Assembly: GCA_002270565.1 (NCBI GenBank)
Contig: NQMI01000010.1
Location: 555,791 to 619,790, forward strand
DNA length: 64,000 bases
Origin: Stenocarpella maydis
Lineage: Eukaryota > Ascomycota > Sordariomycetes > Diaporthales > Diaporthaceae
Reading direction: 5' to 3'
Position numbers and translations under genes: made by a program. Numbering within the stretch: the stretch's first letter is position 1; every line of letters begins with the position of its first letter. Below are positions 10,872 to 22,465 of this stretch, piece by piece. The notes beneath the pieces are model-generated. The model saw only the letters and a program-made list of their open reading frames with translations. It was not told the DNA's origin and searched no databases.

Positions 10872-13800
10872 GGTCCAGTTCTGCCGTGGCCGTCACGGGG
10901 ACAATATGGTTGAGTGATGAAAACGAGTAGAGTGAGCGAGAGAGAGGTGTGACCTGCCCGTGTGTTTCGGGTGGAGGGGTCAGGGCACCTGGGTGTGGTG
11001 GATGCGTCCTCGACACGATATTTGACGAAATCAGACTTTGAGAAGACGTTTGCGCTGCAAGGAATTTCTCCTTGCAAGCTCCTGGTCTGCGAGTGGACGA
11101 CACGCGCGTCGTCGAATGTGCAGGGGGGTACGAGAGCCCGATGAAGGGTCACATATGGACCGAAAGCACTCGGTTTTCCATGCAGCGCAAATAATGATGT
11201 ATGATTAGAGTCAAGATGTACCCATAGGGGAAGGAATTCCGGCACATTGCGATGACTTTACAAACCGCCATCATGATGGCGGGCATGGATCACGTTGCAT
11301 GGAATCGGCATTGCATTGCATGCAGCGTCGCTCAGATAGAGCTAGACAGCAGCTATGGCGCGGTAGAGACGGACACCAAAGCTGGCCAAGCTGGGTTGTG
11401 GGCAATTAGTGCATGATCCGAACGAAAGAATAGCGCGATTCATCTCATCACATCCCCTTGCACTTCTCTTTCAAGACACAGTTCCAAGTGGCTGAATAGC
11501 GAAAATGGTATTAATAGGGCAAGAACCGCGGCAGGGCACACAAAACCAGGGCACCACCACCTTGGCTGCGTCATGTTCTCCGGGAGACGCTGCTGAGCGG
11601 TAGCAACTAGGATATAAGACGATCTAAGTTCAGGCGTCTGGTCTCGGGCTCCTAAAGGTAGGTAGCTGATATAAGTGGTGGCCCCTCTCGGGTGAGATGA
11701 CGCGAGGGATAACAAACTTCTGAGATATTATGTAGCAAGGGAGCAGTTAAACTTCTTATGAAAGGCTCCTGAAGTGGACTATGATCAGTTGTATTTAACA
11801 TCAAAGTAGGGTTACTTCCATGCTCAGATGAGGCTTTGGCCCCCGATAGGCTGTCTATGGACAACGCATCCCAGGGAGAAGAACATTCCAGCCAGAGGGT
11901 GGGAAGATATCCGTATCTTTCTACTTGTACTTCAGGACCGGTATACATGTTGCATTTGTTACGCTGTAGATAGCGATCAAGTATTCTGAGAGGTCCAACG
12001 TTTGATACAGACAAGCGATTGGGAGTTGAAGCCGACGACCGGTGACAGCTAAGTAAGGTCTCTGTAGCACACGGTACGTATAAGGACATAATCAGCTCTC
12101 AATTCTGTATAGAACTGAGGCTAATAGTCGATATGACGCAGATTATTCCTGACACTGCGGTCGATACCACTTACCCTCCTACCTCAACCGGAAATATTCT
12201 CTCCTCGGAGAGCTTTTCAGGATCTGGGCTCAGTACAGGTGCATTTGCCCGTATAGGCGTCAGGGTCGGCATGGGAATTGTGATTCTGGCATTCGCTGTT
12301 TGGTGGACATAGCGCATGAGGTCTCGGATGCAAGCACGATACCAGGTTGCAGGCCGCTTCCAAAAATCTATACGAGCACGAGATGCATTGGTAGTAGATG
12401 ACCCAAAGACCGTACCGTCAACTCTCACTGAGCTGCCGGGAAATCCCTCTACTACAGGAACTCCTGACCACCCGAGATGAGCAGTTGGGAAAATGGAAAC
12501 CACGCAATCGACATGTAACATAGATGATGGATGATGCACAAGATTTGAATTATGGCTGCCTTGACCAGATAGAAGTTCAAGACCAATATTTGAAGCCCTA
12601 GAGCTATCAATATATTGGAGGAAACAACCGCACAAGGTACTTAAGCATGCAAGTGTGACGGAGCACCCATCCTGACGCGTGGGTTAAGATAGTGAATTGA
12701 TTGATTTCCCTCCTCAGTTCAGTTGAGAATTGCCAGTCGACTCCGCGAGGATGTACGAAAAGAGCTATGATAAACACATTGGTTGGGAGAAGCCACCTGA
12801 CCGACCTTGTCCCGTATTGATTAGACCGGTTTTCCATGATGTGGTCACAATGGCTGCTGTTGCCACACAACCAACTCTACTGAACAGACATATCTCCAAG
12901 GGTAAACCGCGTTTGATGTCTTATTGATCATCAAACCCCACCGCGCCACATATATGGTGGGCTACATATCTCCCAGTTCTGCAAGATATTGATTCAAGAC
13001 AGCTATCAATATACATAACGCTTCGACAAGAGGTCGGCAACGTAAGTTTCCTAGAGCAGTAGACATAACGTACGAACATTGGTATTTCAGGTCTGACAGA
13101 TTATGTACTATGTCCTCACCAAATTTAGAAACCACCTTATTTCGTGTCTGCGTGCCTAGGTGGCCTGGGCGTGGCTGCCGCTTCAAATTGGGAAGGCTCC
13201 AGCTTAGCCTATAACCCCCCTCCCTCTTCTTTTCTCATTCGGTTAAACAACTGCATTTTGGGCTTGTCGTGCTGCGATGGCTTGCATGGAGGTGCACATA
13301 GAGCCAATCAAAGACAGAGGTTTTTACGCCTCGCACTACATACCTACCTAGGCACCCATGCATACCTGCATATTGCCAGCAGGAGGCGGCTGCTGTGCTG
13401 AGAAGGATTTCAGCTGATCCTATGTATCCCCCCCCCCCCCCCCAAACACTCGAGCTATCACATACACTATCCAGCAAGTAGGCTGACAATGGCTCCTCCT
13501 ATAGTTTCAACACACAAGTTTGATGTCTCAATCTACCCCCGAGATGCCTCCACCGAGATATCATTGTCTCCCAGGATTCTTCCTTCTTTTGAGGACGCCA
13601 AGTAAATATCCGCTCCTGGCCAATCTGTAGAGGACCTCTGCGTATTACGAACTACCTCTTCCTAAAGTACCAGGGGTGATAAGGTTTGCATAGCAGTACG
13701 TTCAAGACTCCCAGTCATTACGAACTTGCATAGGGAAGCGTAGCCTTCCTGCGAGTATCATCAACCTTTCTTCAGCTTCTATGGAGCCCACCAGGCTCAA

Positions 13801-14338
13801 AATTCTCCATGGTCAAGGAGGTTGAAGTGGAGAGAATGCGGCTGGGAGAGAGATCCAGCCTTGTGAATGCCTGTTTAGAAAAGGTTATGCAGCTGCTGAA
13901 GCTTTGGACCATAGAGATCAAAGGCCCATTCGGAATTCAGATGCCTAATCTTGACCCGCTAATTTAGCCAGATGCTGTGCAGCCTTCTAAGACGCATTAT
14001 GTGCTGTCATACCCCAAAAATGAGACAGCGTGGCTATTATCTGGACTCGCTGACTAGAAGAAAATGGCAATGGCGGCGTTCTTGGCAAGCTGACGAGAAT
14101 TCTATTTCTTTCTCCAGCTTGAGCTCAGATGACCAGTTTTTCGCAGAGATCAAAGAGCCTCAACCTGCAGATCCTAGAACAATCACCATCATTTTTCTCC
14201 TTATCCATGTAATATGGTGATGAGCACGGTATTAACTATGCACGAATCTCCTTCACGTATGATCAAATATTATTTTTTGACAATCCGAAGTTTCTCCTAA
14301 TACGAAGTGGCAGCCGGAGTCCTACACCGCATTCCACG
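10872..14338. other. Gene-poor region, 3.5 kb, with possible decayed coding on the minus strand
   Basis: No confident gene. Overlapping minus-strand open frames at 11652-12089, 12171-12635 and 12607-12870 could be pieces of one decayed or spliced gene. Fragments such as FWKRPATWYRACIRDLMRY and FSTELRREINQFTILTHAS look protein-like, but I cannot assign a family or find consistent splice sites. A 16-nt C run lies at 13428-13443 and a CCTAGG palindrome at 13347-13352. The section 13450-14338 is AT-richer and shows nothing recognisable. Confidence 0.35.
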
Positions 14339-16067
14339 ATGCCATATGATGATGTCGTCGCCAGGTTTACGCTAGCTGGAAGCTTGATATCCTGCATCGC
14401 GACCTTCTGTGTCATATATGGTCTACCGGGAAGAGCTGCGGTCCTTCAGACAGGCACTGATTTTTAACCTGGCGCTCGCGGGTACGTATCTGAGAGACCT
14501 CTTCACATGTGCACAATATCTGCTATTCCAGAGGCCTATATAGATAACGGCGCACATGGATGAGGCAAGGGCATTGGAATATGCTCTCGTCTGGGAGGAT
14601 AGGTAGCTAAGAGCCATTGATACCTGGGTCACTAACGTTGCCCTTCGTGTAGAGTTTATGAACACCCTCAACAACTCCATATCGGGCTCCATATATGTCC
14701 GTACAAAAAGACTAAACCCCGGCACAGCCTGCATCGCAAATGGTTTCGTTAACCAGTTGACCGTACAAGCCGTGGACTTCACTATCATGGCGATTGTCAT
14801 AGTAACGCTTTTGACGATTACACAGAAGACATACCTCCCCAGCGTCTCTTTTAGGGCCAAAACGCTGATCTGCCTGTCCACGTGGGCAGTTCCTATCATC
14901 ACCAGCATCACGGCCGTATCAATGAGAGCCATGTCTCCCGTCAGCGGTAATTGGTGCTGGATCACCGCAAAGAGAACAGACCTACGATACGCTCTGACTC
15001 ACGGCTGGAGGATCGCAATAATATTCCTGACAGTGGTGCTCTATGCATATATCTGGTGGTATGTGCGATGCCACTTCAAGGCCCTCTTTGGGCCCATACA
15101 GGGACGGGCCGTCAGCTACAATCCTTTTACGGGGCATGTAACATCCCCGGAACACAATCTGAAGAGCGAAGGGACAGAGCAGGTTGCACTTGGTGGCTTA
15201 GGACAGCCTCCAAACGTCATGATCGACTCAGACGTTGCATCGATCCGTTCAACGGCACTCTCGAGTGGAAAAGTTGCGCAGAAAAACGAGGCCCCTACTA
15301 CTCGCGAGCACTCTGTGTCGACAGGCCCAAGGATTCAGATCTCACCCCAGTATCCACGAGTACCATATCACAGCATCGTCGACGAGACATTGCGCGTCTG
15401 GTCACCTCTGAAGAGACCAGTCCAAACGAGCCCGGCCCAGCAGCAACATGTCGTCTACCCTGAATCACCGGCAGTTACACGAGAGCGCAGCTATGGTGGC
15501 TCCGAAGACGGCCGCGAAGGGATTTCTCGCCCTGTAGACACCCATGTGAGCCTCGCCAAGCAGCATCACCTCCAGAACCTCCAGAACCTCCCGCCTTGCA
15601 GCGACTCCAGGGCCTTATCGCCATCACTCCAGCCATCCACTACAGCCTGGCCTCTGCCGTCGATTTCAGTCGTCAGCTGCGCCACCATGAACAGCTCATC
15701 GGCGACGATACCCTTCGTATACACACATCAAGAGCCACACGCCTCCTCGAATATTGATTCCGCGCCAGGCGTGCCGCTTCGAGGCAGTAATAGCCGCAAG
15801 TTCGAGCAGGAGGTGCGCCGGATGCTGCTGCTCAACGCGTACCCGACACTCTACGTGATGCTCTGGATCCCGGGGATCGTGAACCGCTTCATGGAGGCCA
15901 CAGGCACGGCGCCGTCCAGTACGAGGGTAGTCGGGGCCCTGCAAAGCACCAGCCAGTTTGTAGGCTTCGCCAATGCCCTGACGTTCGGGCTGTCTGCCAC
16001 GATGAGGCGCCGCATCTCATCCGCTGCGCCGAGAAGGAGGTGGATGGGGAGGACGGGAAAAGTGTAA
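14339..16067 (+). pseudogene. Git3/cAMP-receptor-like seven-transmembrane GPCR with an AT-repeat frameshift
   Basis: Fungal nutrient-sensing type GPCR (Git3-like) at the plasma membrane. Exon 1 ends at 14481 (donor GTACGT) and exon 2 is 14653-16067 (acceptor GTAG), joining as LALA-EFMNTLNN. Recognisable parts: an ACIANGFVNQ...QAVDFTIMAIVIVTLL helix pair, GNWCWI followed by LRYALTHGWRIAIIF, a long disordered third loop, then TM6-TM7 (LLLNAYPTLYVMLWIPGIVNR; QFVGFANALTFG). The first helix (ARFTLAGSLISCIATFCVIY, read from ATG 14339) is in another frame from the following block (YMVYREELRSFRQALIF). The break falls in an AT dinucleotide run at 14414-14419, and two extra bases would restore the frame. 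As given, the 14339 start terminates at a TAA in exon 1 (14465-14467). An ATG at 14418 would give a 492-aa protein lacking TM1. It is either a pseudogene, a polymorphic frame or a sequencing error. Confidence 0.7.
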
Positions 16068-16439
16068 GGGCAGAAGTTTCTAATACACAACGAAGAGTGA
16101 ATAGGCGGGCATATTTGAGCCGTACATTTCGCATTAAGACTTGTCAGCTCGCACGGTCAGAATATTTCACACGCAAGCTGCGAGTGCTCCTTCTTAGGGC
16201 GTGCGGTTCTTCTGTCATTTGTGCTGCATACTGCTCAAGTTGCAGCGCGCGCCGTCGTTGATCCCATCTAGGGTACTGAGATTCCACAAAATGCCCTTGT
16301 GGTTTGTTTGGTGGAAAGGTTTCAGCCTATCATGCCGCCCTGACTGAACTGTAGAATGTTCCTGTCCGACCATCAAGAGACAGCTCCTGCCTGGGTAGTA
16401 CACCCTCAACGTTGCGTTGTTGCGGGTGCCAGGCCCCAA
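16068..16439. other. Convergent intergenic region, GPCR locus and microprotein
   Basis: 372 bp between two converging 3' ends. Nothing recognisable beyond the expected 3' UTRs. Confidence 0.5.
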
Positions 16440-16637
16440 TCACTTCTTCTCCTCGTCCTTCTTGGTGTCATCTTCGCTAGTGACTTTCACCTCGGGTACA
16501 TCGGTCTGCGGGCTTTCCGTAGCAGTTAGCCTTTCGCGTGTTCCTCAGGTCGGGTGCTGGGAGACTTACGCCGTATCCTTGGTCTCAACCGCGGGTTTCT
16601 CGTCCTTAGGTTTATCGACGAGTGCTTTGTCAGACAT
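16440..16637 (-). CDS. Lys/Glu/Asp-rich microprotein, 46 aa, two exons
   Basis: Exon 1 is 16637-16570 (MSDKALVDKPKDEKPAVETK), with donor GTAAGT. Exon 2 is 16512-16440 and reads PQTDVPEVKVTSEDDTKKDE then EKK and TGA. The intron (16569-16513, 57 nt) has a perfect GCTAAC branch site and uses the first AG after it (GGAAAG). Joined it encodes 46 residues, almost all charged or Pro/Thr/Val, with no hydrophobic core, so it is probably disordered. A TATATAAAAAAG box lies at 16765-16754, about 117 bp upstream of the ATG. I know no family. The clean promoter, donor and branch site argue for a real gene, perhaps an abundant stress or conidial protein, which is an inference from composition. Confidence 0.6.
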
Positions 16638-16753
16638 AGTGTCGTTAAGGACGTTCTTAGATTGTTCTGGGGAATTCTTGTGGTTTCAAGTCTCTGCAAA
16701 GATGGAAATTGCATCTATGGGCAAGAAGCAAGAGACTGTCCTGGCTACGGAGA

Positions 16754-16765
16754 CTTTTTTATATA
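16754..16765 (-). promoter_or_regulatory. TATA box of the 46-aa microprotein gene
   Basis: TATATAAAAAAG read on the minus strand, about 117 bp upstream of the ATG at 16637. This spacing is normal for a strongly expressed fungal gene. Confidence 0.55.
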
Positions 16766-17613
16766 GGCCTGTTCCATGTCTGACAGAATACCGAAAGTTG
16801 ACCGCTTTTGCATGCTTGTGTGCCCAGGTGGTCAGTCATGGTTTCTTTGTGTGGCGTTTGCTCTTTTTGCAGTTTGATTAGCAACACAAGCTCGGAAGTC
16901 ACTCACTGGACGAGACAGATCATCGCTTATCGCTTGTAGAGTGTGACGCACCGGGATGGTGATTTCGAGTCCCTTAGTCCCTAGAGACATAGAATTTGCA
17001 GTTCATGCTGTATCATGGGAACCTTTAATTCACTAGAGTGGGATCATAGTATGTGCATGGAGTACAGACGCTAGTGCGGAGAGAGACAAAAGGGGGGGGG
17101 GCAACAGGTTGAACATACGACCTCTAAGATCTACCGTGGCGGGATCTTGCGAGGGAGCCACAGCTCGAAGCAGTTGCACCATAACTATCTACTGGCCCGA
17201 TTGCTCAAATGTTGGAAGCTGGGCGATCTGGCTTGCTAATCCAGAAGGGGCTATAGTTGTATTTGGTGGTTGTGTGGGGAAATGTGCAAAACTGGTGGCT
17301 GTGGTGAATCTGTCTGCTTGTATAATTAAGGCACCAACCCATGATTCTCTTGAATGGCAGATGACCAACGAGTGGCTCTCCTGTGGACCAAACCTTTGAA
17401 GTAACTCATGAATGGCAATGCGATAAAGAGTGACAAATAAAGTGGAACTGAAACTCGAGCTGCGTTTGCCCCCCCCCCCCACCAAAAAAAAGACACCCAC
17501 TGAGAGATCTCGCATTGCGTGTGGAGCTTGTAAAGTTGATGATTTCACAGCCAGCCAGAACTGGCAAGATGAGGAGCTAGCCCTATATTTAGGGCTCACT
17601 TCATGCCGCTGAC
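16766..17613. other. Intergenic region with homopolymer runs
   Basis: No convincing gene. A 10-nt G run lies at 17092-17101 and a C run then an A run near 17469-17488. A minus-strand open frame at 17189-17599 crosses the C run and is low quality, so I do not call it. Confidence 0.4.
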
Positions 17614-18370
17614 CTATTCCTTCCTGGTCTTATTCTCCATGACATGGCTCTTGACGTGGAACATGTGCATCTTTACCATGCCTTCAATCCCCCTCAACAA
17701 GTGGATGTTATTCTTGAAGGTATCTGTCTCGCGGAACTGCATGTGAGTCTCGATGCTCGGCCAGCCGATCATGGCGGTCAGAAGACATCCCTTCTGGCCC
17801 TCCTCGCTGTCTCTGACTGGGAAGTCATTCTCGACACCCCAGCCAAGGTCGAAAGCAAGCATGCCAGAGTCCGCTGCCAAGCAGGCATCAGCAAACTGCT
17901 GGACCCTTTTTGTGGCAGCGTCTTTGGTTTCGTGTGACGCGTCTGGGGGGAACCAGACCTGGAGGACCTCGGTCACCGGGGCCCTCATGGCGGTGTGAGG
18001 ATACTGGGTCAGGCTGATGTGCTTTGTGAAGTGGTGCCCGTCCAGGATCTTGGAGAAATCCGTGACGAGGTCCTTGCCAAACCTGGGTGCTCACGGTCAG
18101 CGGCGCACGCTTGGGGACTTCTGCAAGCAGCTAGTTGCTCACTTACTGCTTTGCAAACTTCTCATGCTCTTCGACCGAGGCAAAGTCGAAGAAACCCCAG
18201 AGATTGGCGGGGTTCTCGACTTCGGTACCCCAGAATACTCTATACGGCCCTGTGGGCTGGCTAGTGATGGCCTCCCATATCGAGAGCAAAATCTTTCCCT
18301 CCGGGCTGCTGTCATCCATGACGTTTGTGCCGGCCTTGACAATGCTGCATCCTACCTCTGTGACCGCCAT
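17614..18370 (-). CDS. Dimeric alpha/beta-barrel (ABM-like) protein, 230 aa
   Basis: Two exons, 18370-18147 and 18082-17614, with a 64-nt intron (donor GTAAGT, acceptor CAG) joining KFAK-QFGKD. The protein has two related halves, each resembling the stress-responsive or antibiotic-biosynthesis-monooxygenase dimeric alpha/beta-barrel fold. In half one: a strand start (VGCSIVKAGTNV), a helix (GKILLSIWEAITSQ), strand GPYRVFWGTEVENP and helix SVEEHEKFAKQ. In half two: VTEVLQVWFPP, a helix with TKRVQQFADAC, GWGVENDFP, and IGWPSIETHMQF. There is no signal peptide or membrane segment. Such proteins often act on small aromatic or polyketide substrates or have no known activity; the substrate cannot be read here. 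It is divergent from RAD4. Confidence 0.75.
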
Positions 18371-19214
18371 GATGGAGTGTGATGGCGGACTTGGTTGTCT
18401 AGGGAGGAGGGGTCTGCTACTAGAAGGTAATTGCCCTGTGGCCAGGGTGGGTATTGGATGTCTTGTAGGCTTATGTGTAGTGAACTGCTTGTCTTGGGTG
18501 GAGACTGAAATGGATTCCTACCAGCAGATGAGACGGACGAACAGGAACTCTTGATGCCTAGGCATGATTTCTAAGCTGAGGGGGTTATTAGTTCGCCTAA
18601 TGAACTTGAAAAAAGCGTACCTAGCAGCTGCAGAAGGTGGGGATTAAAAGAAGAATAGGTAGGGAGACAAATGAGTATAATAACTATTAACTAATTATAT
18701 AATATACAAGTAATAATAAAAATAAATTTTAATTTAATTTGATAAATTAATTAATTAAACGTTAACATATATAAAATAATAATTTTTAAAATATTTTTTT
18801 TCGTATATGAAGTATTAATGTACTTAGTAAAACTAACTATTTTAGTATAAAAATTAAATATAAATAAAGCTTTACTTTAATTAGCTATATTTGAAGTCCG
18901 TAAGCCGAGGAAAGACAAGCTTAAGTGCAAATGGAATGGAATGGAATAGAAGTACCTTGTACATGATTTGTCATCGAGGCCGAGCGTTCCACGTGCCAAC
19001 GCGAGACCACGCGCCGATGATGGATGCTCGCTCGTCCTCTGCACTCCAAACCCAGCAATACTGCCCGGCCGTGGTTAAGCGCGTTGCTTACGGGCTCAGA
19101 CGATGGAGCGTCCTTATAACTAGAATTTCTCATGCTCGCATCCCATGTTGATCAACAACTCGTAGCTGGTAGGCTTTTGCTTCGGCCTGCAGAGACCAGC
19201 CCCGCGCCGACGCG
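18371..19214. other. Divergent intergenic region with an AT-rich island
   Basis: Holds the upstream regions of the ABM-like gene (-) and RAD4 (+). The middle is the AT-rich island listed separately. A CCTAGG palindrome lies at 18558-18563. Confidence 0.5.
18640..18895. repeat. AT-rich island, about 250 bp
   Basis: Almost pure A and T (many TTAATTAA-type runs, TATATAAAA, ATTTTTTTT) inside a GC-rich neighbourhood with sharp edges. There are no open frames, TIRs or target duplications that I can see. It may be a heavily RIP-mutated insertion remnant or a local AT isochore. Confidence 0.6.
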
Positions 19215-22200
19215 ATGGCTCGACGTCGAGGGAAAGCCGTGACAGGCGTCACCCGCAGAGCCGAAGCTGCACAGAGAACGGCACGCGCGTCGCCTCGAAC
19301 CACAAGAAATACTCGATCGTCAGCGAATCAAGCCGATGATGTTCCCGGTGTCTACAGGCAGATGCTGCGCGAGTCTGGGGCCTTGCCCAATCGCATGACG
19401 TCACACGACACCGAGAGACCTCTGAAGAGACGGCGCACCGGTCGCCCGGCTGCCCCAGAAAGCCGTACGTCTTCGAGCCAGAATCGCGATGGGCAGGTTA
19501 CATCCGAGCCCTCGTCAGGCCGGATAGAGAAGAATCAAAGAATTGAAGGGCACGAGAGCGACGACGACGATGACGAAGAAGGCATTGAGTTTGAGGACGT
19601 GGATATTCCCAAGCCGACCGTGCAAACCACTTGTCGCGAGTCGAGTGACGACGAGTCCGAAGAGGAGGCTCAATTTGAGGATATGGATTTTGGTGCAGTG
19701 TTTGCGAACAGTGATCAGGCCCCTGAAAAGCACGAGACACTTGAGCTCAACCTCACTGCGGCTAAGGAGGCCCTCGCTCCGTCCCGGCGCCCTGCGGATC
19801 GCAGGAAACCTGTCACCAAGGAGGAGAAGGAACGTCGCCTCGAGATACATAAAGCACACATACTGTGTCTGCTCGCACATGTTGAGAAGAGAAATCACTG
19901 GTGTAACGACCCAGTCGTGCAGGAAAACCTACGGCCTCTGCTCACGGCCAAGATTGTGCAATGGCTGAATCCAGAGCCACATTTGACCCAGTTTGGGCAA
20001 ACCGAGTCCCTAAAGAAAGGCCTGCAGATGATTATGGAGAAGTTTCAGCAGAGGTTCACAGTCTCCGAACTTGGCCTGCGAAGAGCTCTATGGGCTGAAG
20101 ACGAGAAGCAACTGGAAACTGTATGTACGCCTGATGGGTCTTATGTGATGCTTGCTTCCTACAGGCATGCTAACTCAAGTAATAGTACGGACTCCCCGAC
20201 GAAATTGATTCTTGCCTGGAAAAGCCAGACTTTCGCAAAGCTGCGAGAGGCATGAGTGGCTCAAGAGACGTAGGTGCTCAACTGTTTTGCGCGCTGCTGA
20301 GAGCCGCTGGCGTAGAGACCCGCCTGGTTTGCTCGTTACAACCCCTCTCCTTTGTCACTGGTGGACCTACATGGTCAGGTCCTCGTCAGGCCAAAACACC
20401 TTCCAGACCAGCGCCTCCTCGGATTGAGGCTACACGAGCAGAGCCACCTGCACCTACCGCAACCCCGTCTCCGCGTGCCCGCCTTGGTCATCCCAACGCC
20501 ACCGCCTACATCGTCCCGGAGCTGTCTGCGCCTCCGGCAAGTGTCATGCCACGGACTACCCTGAGGAAATCTATACCCCTTCGGGAGTCTGAGTATCCGG
20601 TGTACTGGGTTGAGGTTCTCGACGCGGCCCATCAGAAATGGCAACCCGTGGACCCGCTTGTTACATACACCTTGTTTCGCGCGAACAAACTTGAACCACC
20701 CGCGGCAGACCGTGGAAACTGTCTCAGCTATGTGATTGCATTTGGAGAAGATGGATCCGCAAAAGACGTCACACGAAGGTATACGAAGGCATACAATGCC
20801 AAAACGGGGCGCCTCCGTGTTGATGGCCCGTTGGTTCCCGAGGGCGAGGGGAAGAAGTGGTGGCGGAGAGCCATGCACCGCTATAAGCAACCAGGAGTCC
20901 GAAGTGATCTGGACCAGATCGAGAACAATGAACTCAGTGGCATGGAGGCAAGGGAGCCGATGCCGCGTAACGTGGCAGACTTTAAGAATCACCCTGTCTA
21001 CGCGCTCGAGCGACATATGCGACGGCACGAAGTCCTCAGCCCGGACGCGCCCGTCGTCGGCACCGTCGGTGCAGGAAGCAAAGGCCCCCTGGAAAAAATC
21101 TACAGGCGGCGAGACGTGCGCGCCGCGAAGAGCGTGGACAAGTGGTACCGCCTGGGCAGGGAGATCAAGCCCGGCGAGGAACCCGCTAAGGTCCTGCCAA
21201 AACGGAAACGGCCGCAGAGGAAGGGCAGGAGGGCAGTTAACGACGAGCAGGATGACAGCAGCAGCGACGACCCCGTGCTAGGGCCGAGCCCTTCCAAGAG
21301 CATACCGATATTCACTTTCGACCAGACGTCTCTCTACATCCCGCCACCCGTGGTCGCCGGCCGCGTCCCCAAGAACAAGTTCGGCAACCTAGACCTTTAC
21401 GTGCCAAGCATGGTGCCCGCCGGCGGTGCGCACATTGCGCACCCGCGCGCGGGGCACGCTGCCCATATCCTGGGGGTAGACTACGCGCCCGCGCTGATGG
21501 GGTTTGACTGGAAAGGCCGCAAGGGTACTGCTGTGTATAACGGCGTGGTTGTGCCTGCCGAGGCGGATGAGGGCGTGAGAGCTGTTATCGATGGGCTCGA
21601 AGACCTCGAGGTGATGCTGGAGGAGGAGAAGAGGAGTCGGAGGGCCCTGGCGACCTGGAAGAGGCTATTGAGGGGCCTGCGGATACGGAAGAATGTATTT
21701 GGCGATGAGGTCATGTTTGATGAGTCCATACCGCTGGAGGATATTCCTGCGGATGAAGACGACGGGATGGGAGATCGCGATGCCGATGAGTTTGCTGGGG
21801 CCTTTGAGCCCGATTACCGTCGTGCGGGTGAGTTTGAGCCAGGTGGGCTTGAGCCTGGAGGTTTCGGGCCTGGAGGTTTCGAGCCTGGAGGTTTCGAGCC
21901 TGGAGGTTTCGAGCCCGGCGGCTTCGGAACCGATGGGTCTATTCTCAACGTCAAGGGTAAGGGCAAGGCCGCGAATATTGATTTAGTCGGGACGCCTGGG
22001 GACCAGGCAACTGTCCGTCCCAGGCAACGTGCGAGGAAGCGCGTGGTTCAAAGCGACGAGGAGGATGGTGATCAAGAGAAGGAGATCGGGGCCGCAGTAG
22101 CAGAGACGCAGCCTGGAGACTCCACCATGCGCGCAAGCACACCGCCAGCAGAACCAGCCGGCTTCGAGATGGAGCCAGTTGTACAGGAGCGCCACCCGCC

Positions 22201-22465
22201 GGAGGAAGATACTGAGGCTGTCGCGGAAGATATACGAGAAGCCATGGATCTGGGCGGCGATAAGTCGGAAAAGGATCTTGAACCTCTGCTCGACGCCGCC
22301 GACACCGAGGCGGCGACAGCCCCAGAGGCTTTCAGTTCGGCTGAAGTGACTGAGGGGGTGGCGGAGCGTCATCTGGGTAGTGGGGAGGACACTGATCTGG
22401 AGGATGCTCCTAGCGATGTCACAGAGGAGATGTATATGGATGAGGACGGGTCTCTGGTTGAGTGA
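19215..22465 (+). CDS. RAD4: DNA damage recognition protein RAD4 (XPC homologue)
   Basis: Nucleotide excision repair factor that recognises helix-distorting lesions with RAD23. Exons 19215-20120 and 20186-22465; the intron is 65 nt (GTATGT to TAG, GCTAAC branch at 20169). The product is 1061 aa. The N-terminus is basic, then acidic (ESDDDDDEEG, SSDDESEEEAQFED). The transglutaminase-like fold spans the intron (LETYGLPDEID, then DVGAQLFCALLRAAGVETRL, VSL-type strand) and, after a disordered insert, resumes at EYPVYWVEVLDAAHQKWQPV. BHD1 is near residues 550-600 (PMPRNVADFKNHPVYALERH), BHD2 near 600-650 (YRRRDVRAAKSVDKWYRLGR) and BHD3 near 685-760 (YVPSMVPAGGAHI; FDWKGRKGTAVYNGVVVP). The C-terminal tail is unusually long, acidic, and has six copies of a 15-nt repeat (21836-21925). 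Identification is secure. Confidence 0.95.
21836..21925 (+). repeat. Six tandem 15-nt units in RAD4 encoding EPGGF/L
   Basis: Units start at 21836, 21851, 21866, 21881, 21896 and 21911, with consensus GAGCCTGGAGGTTTC. Three are identical (21851, 21881, 21896). They encode residues about 853-882 in the disordered C-terminal tail. The frame is preserved, so copy-number change would alter length only. Confidence 0.85.
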
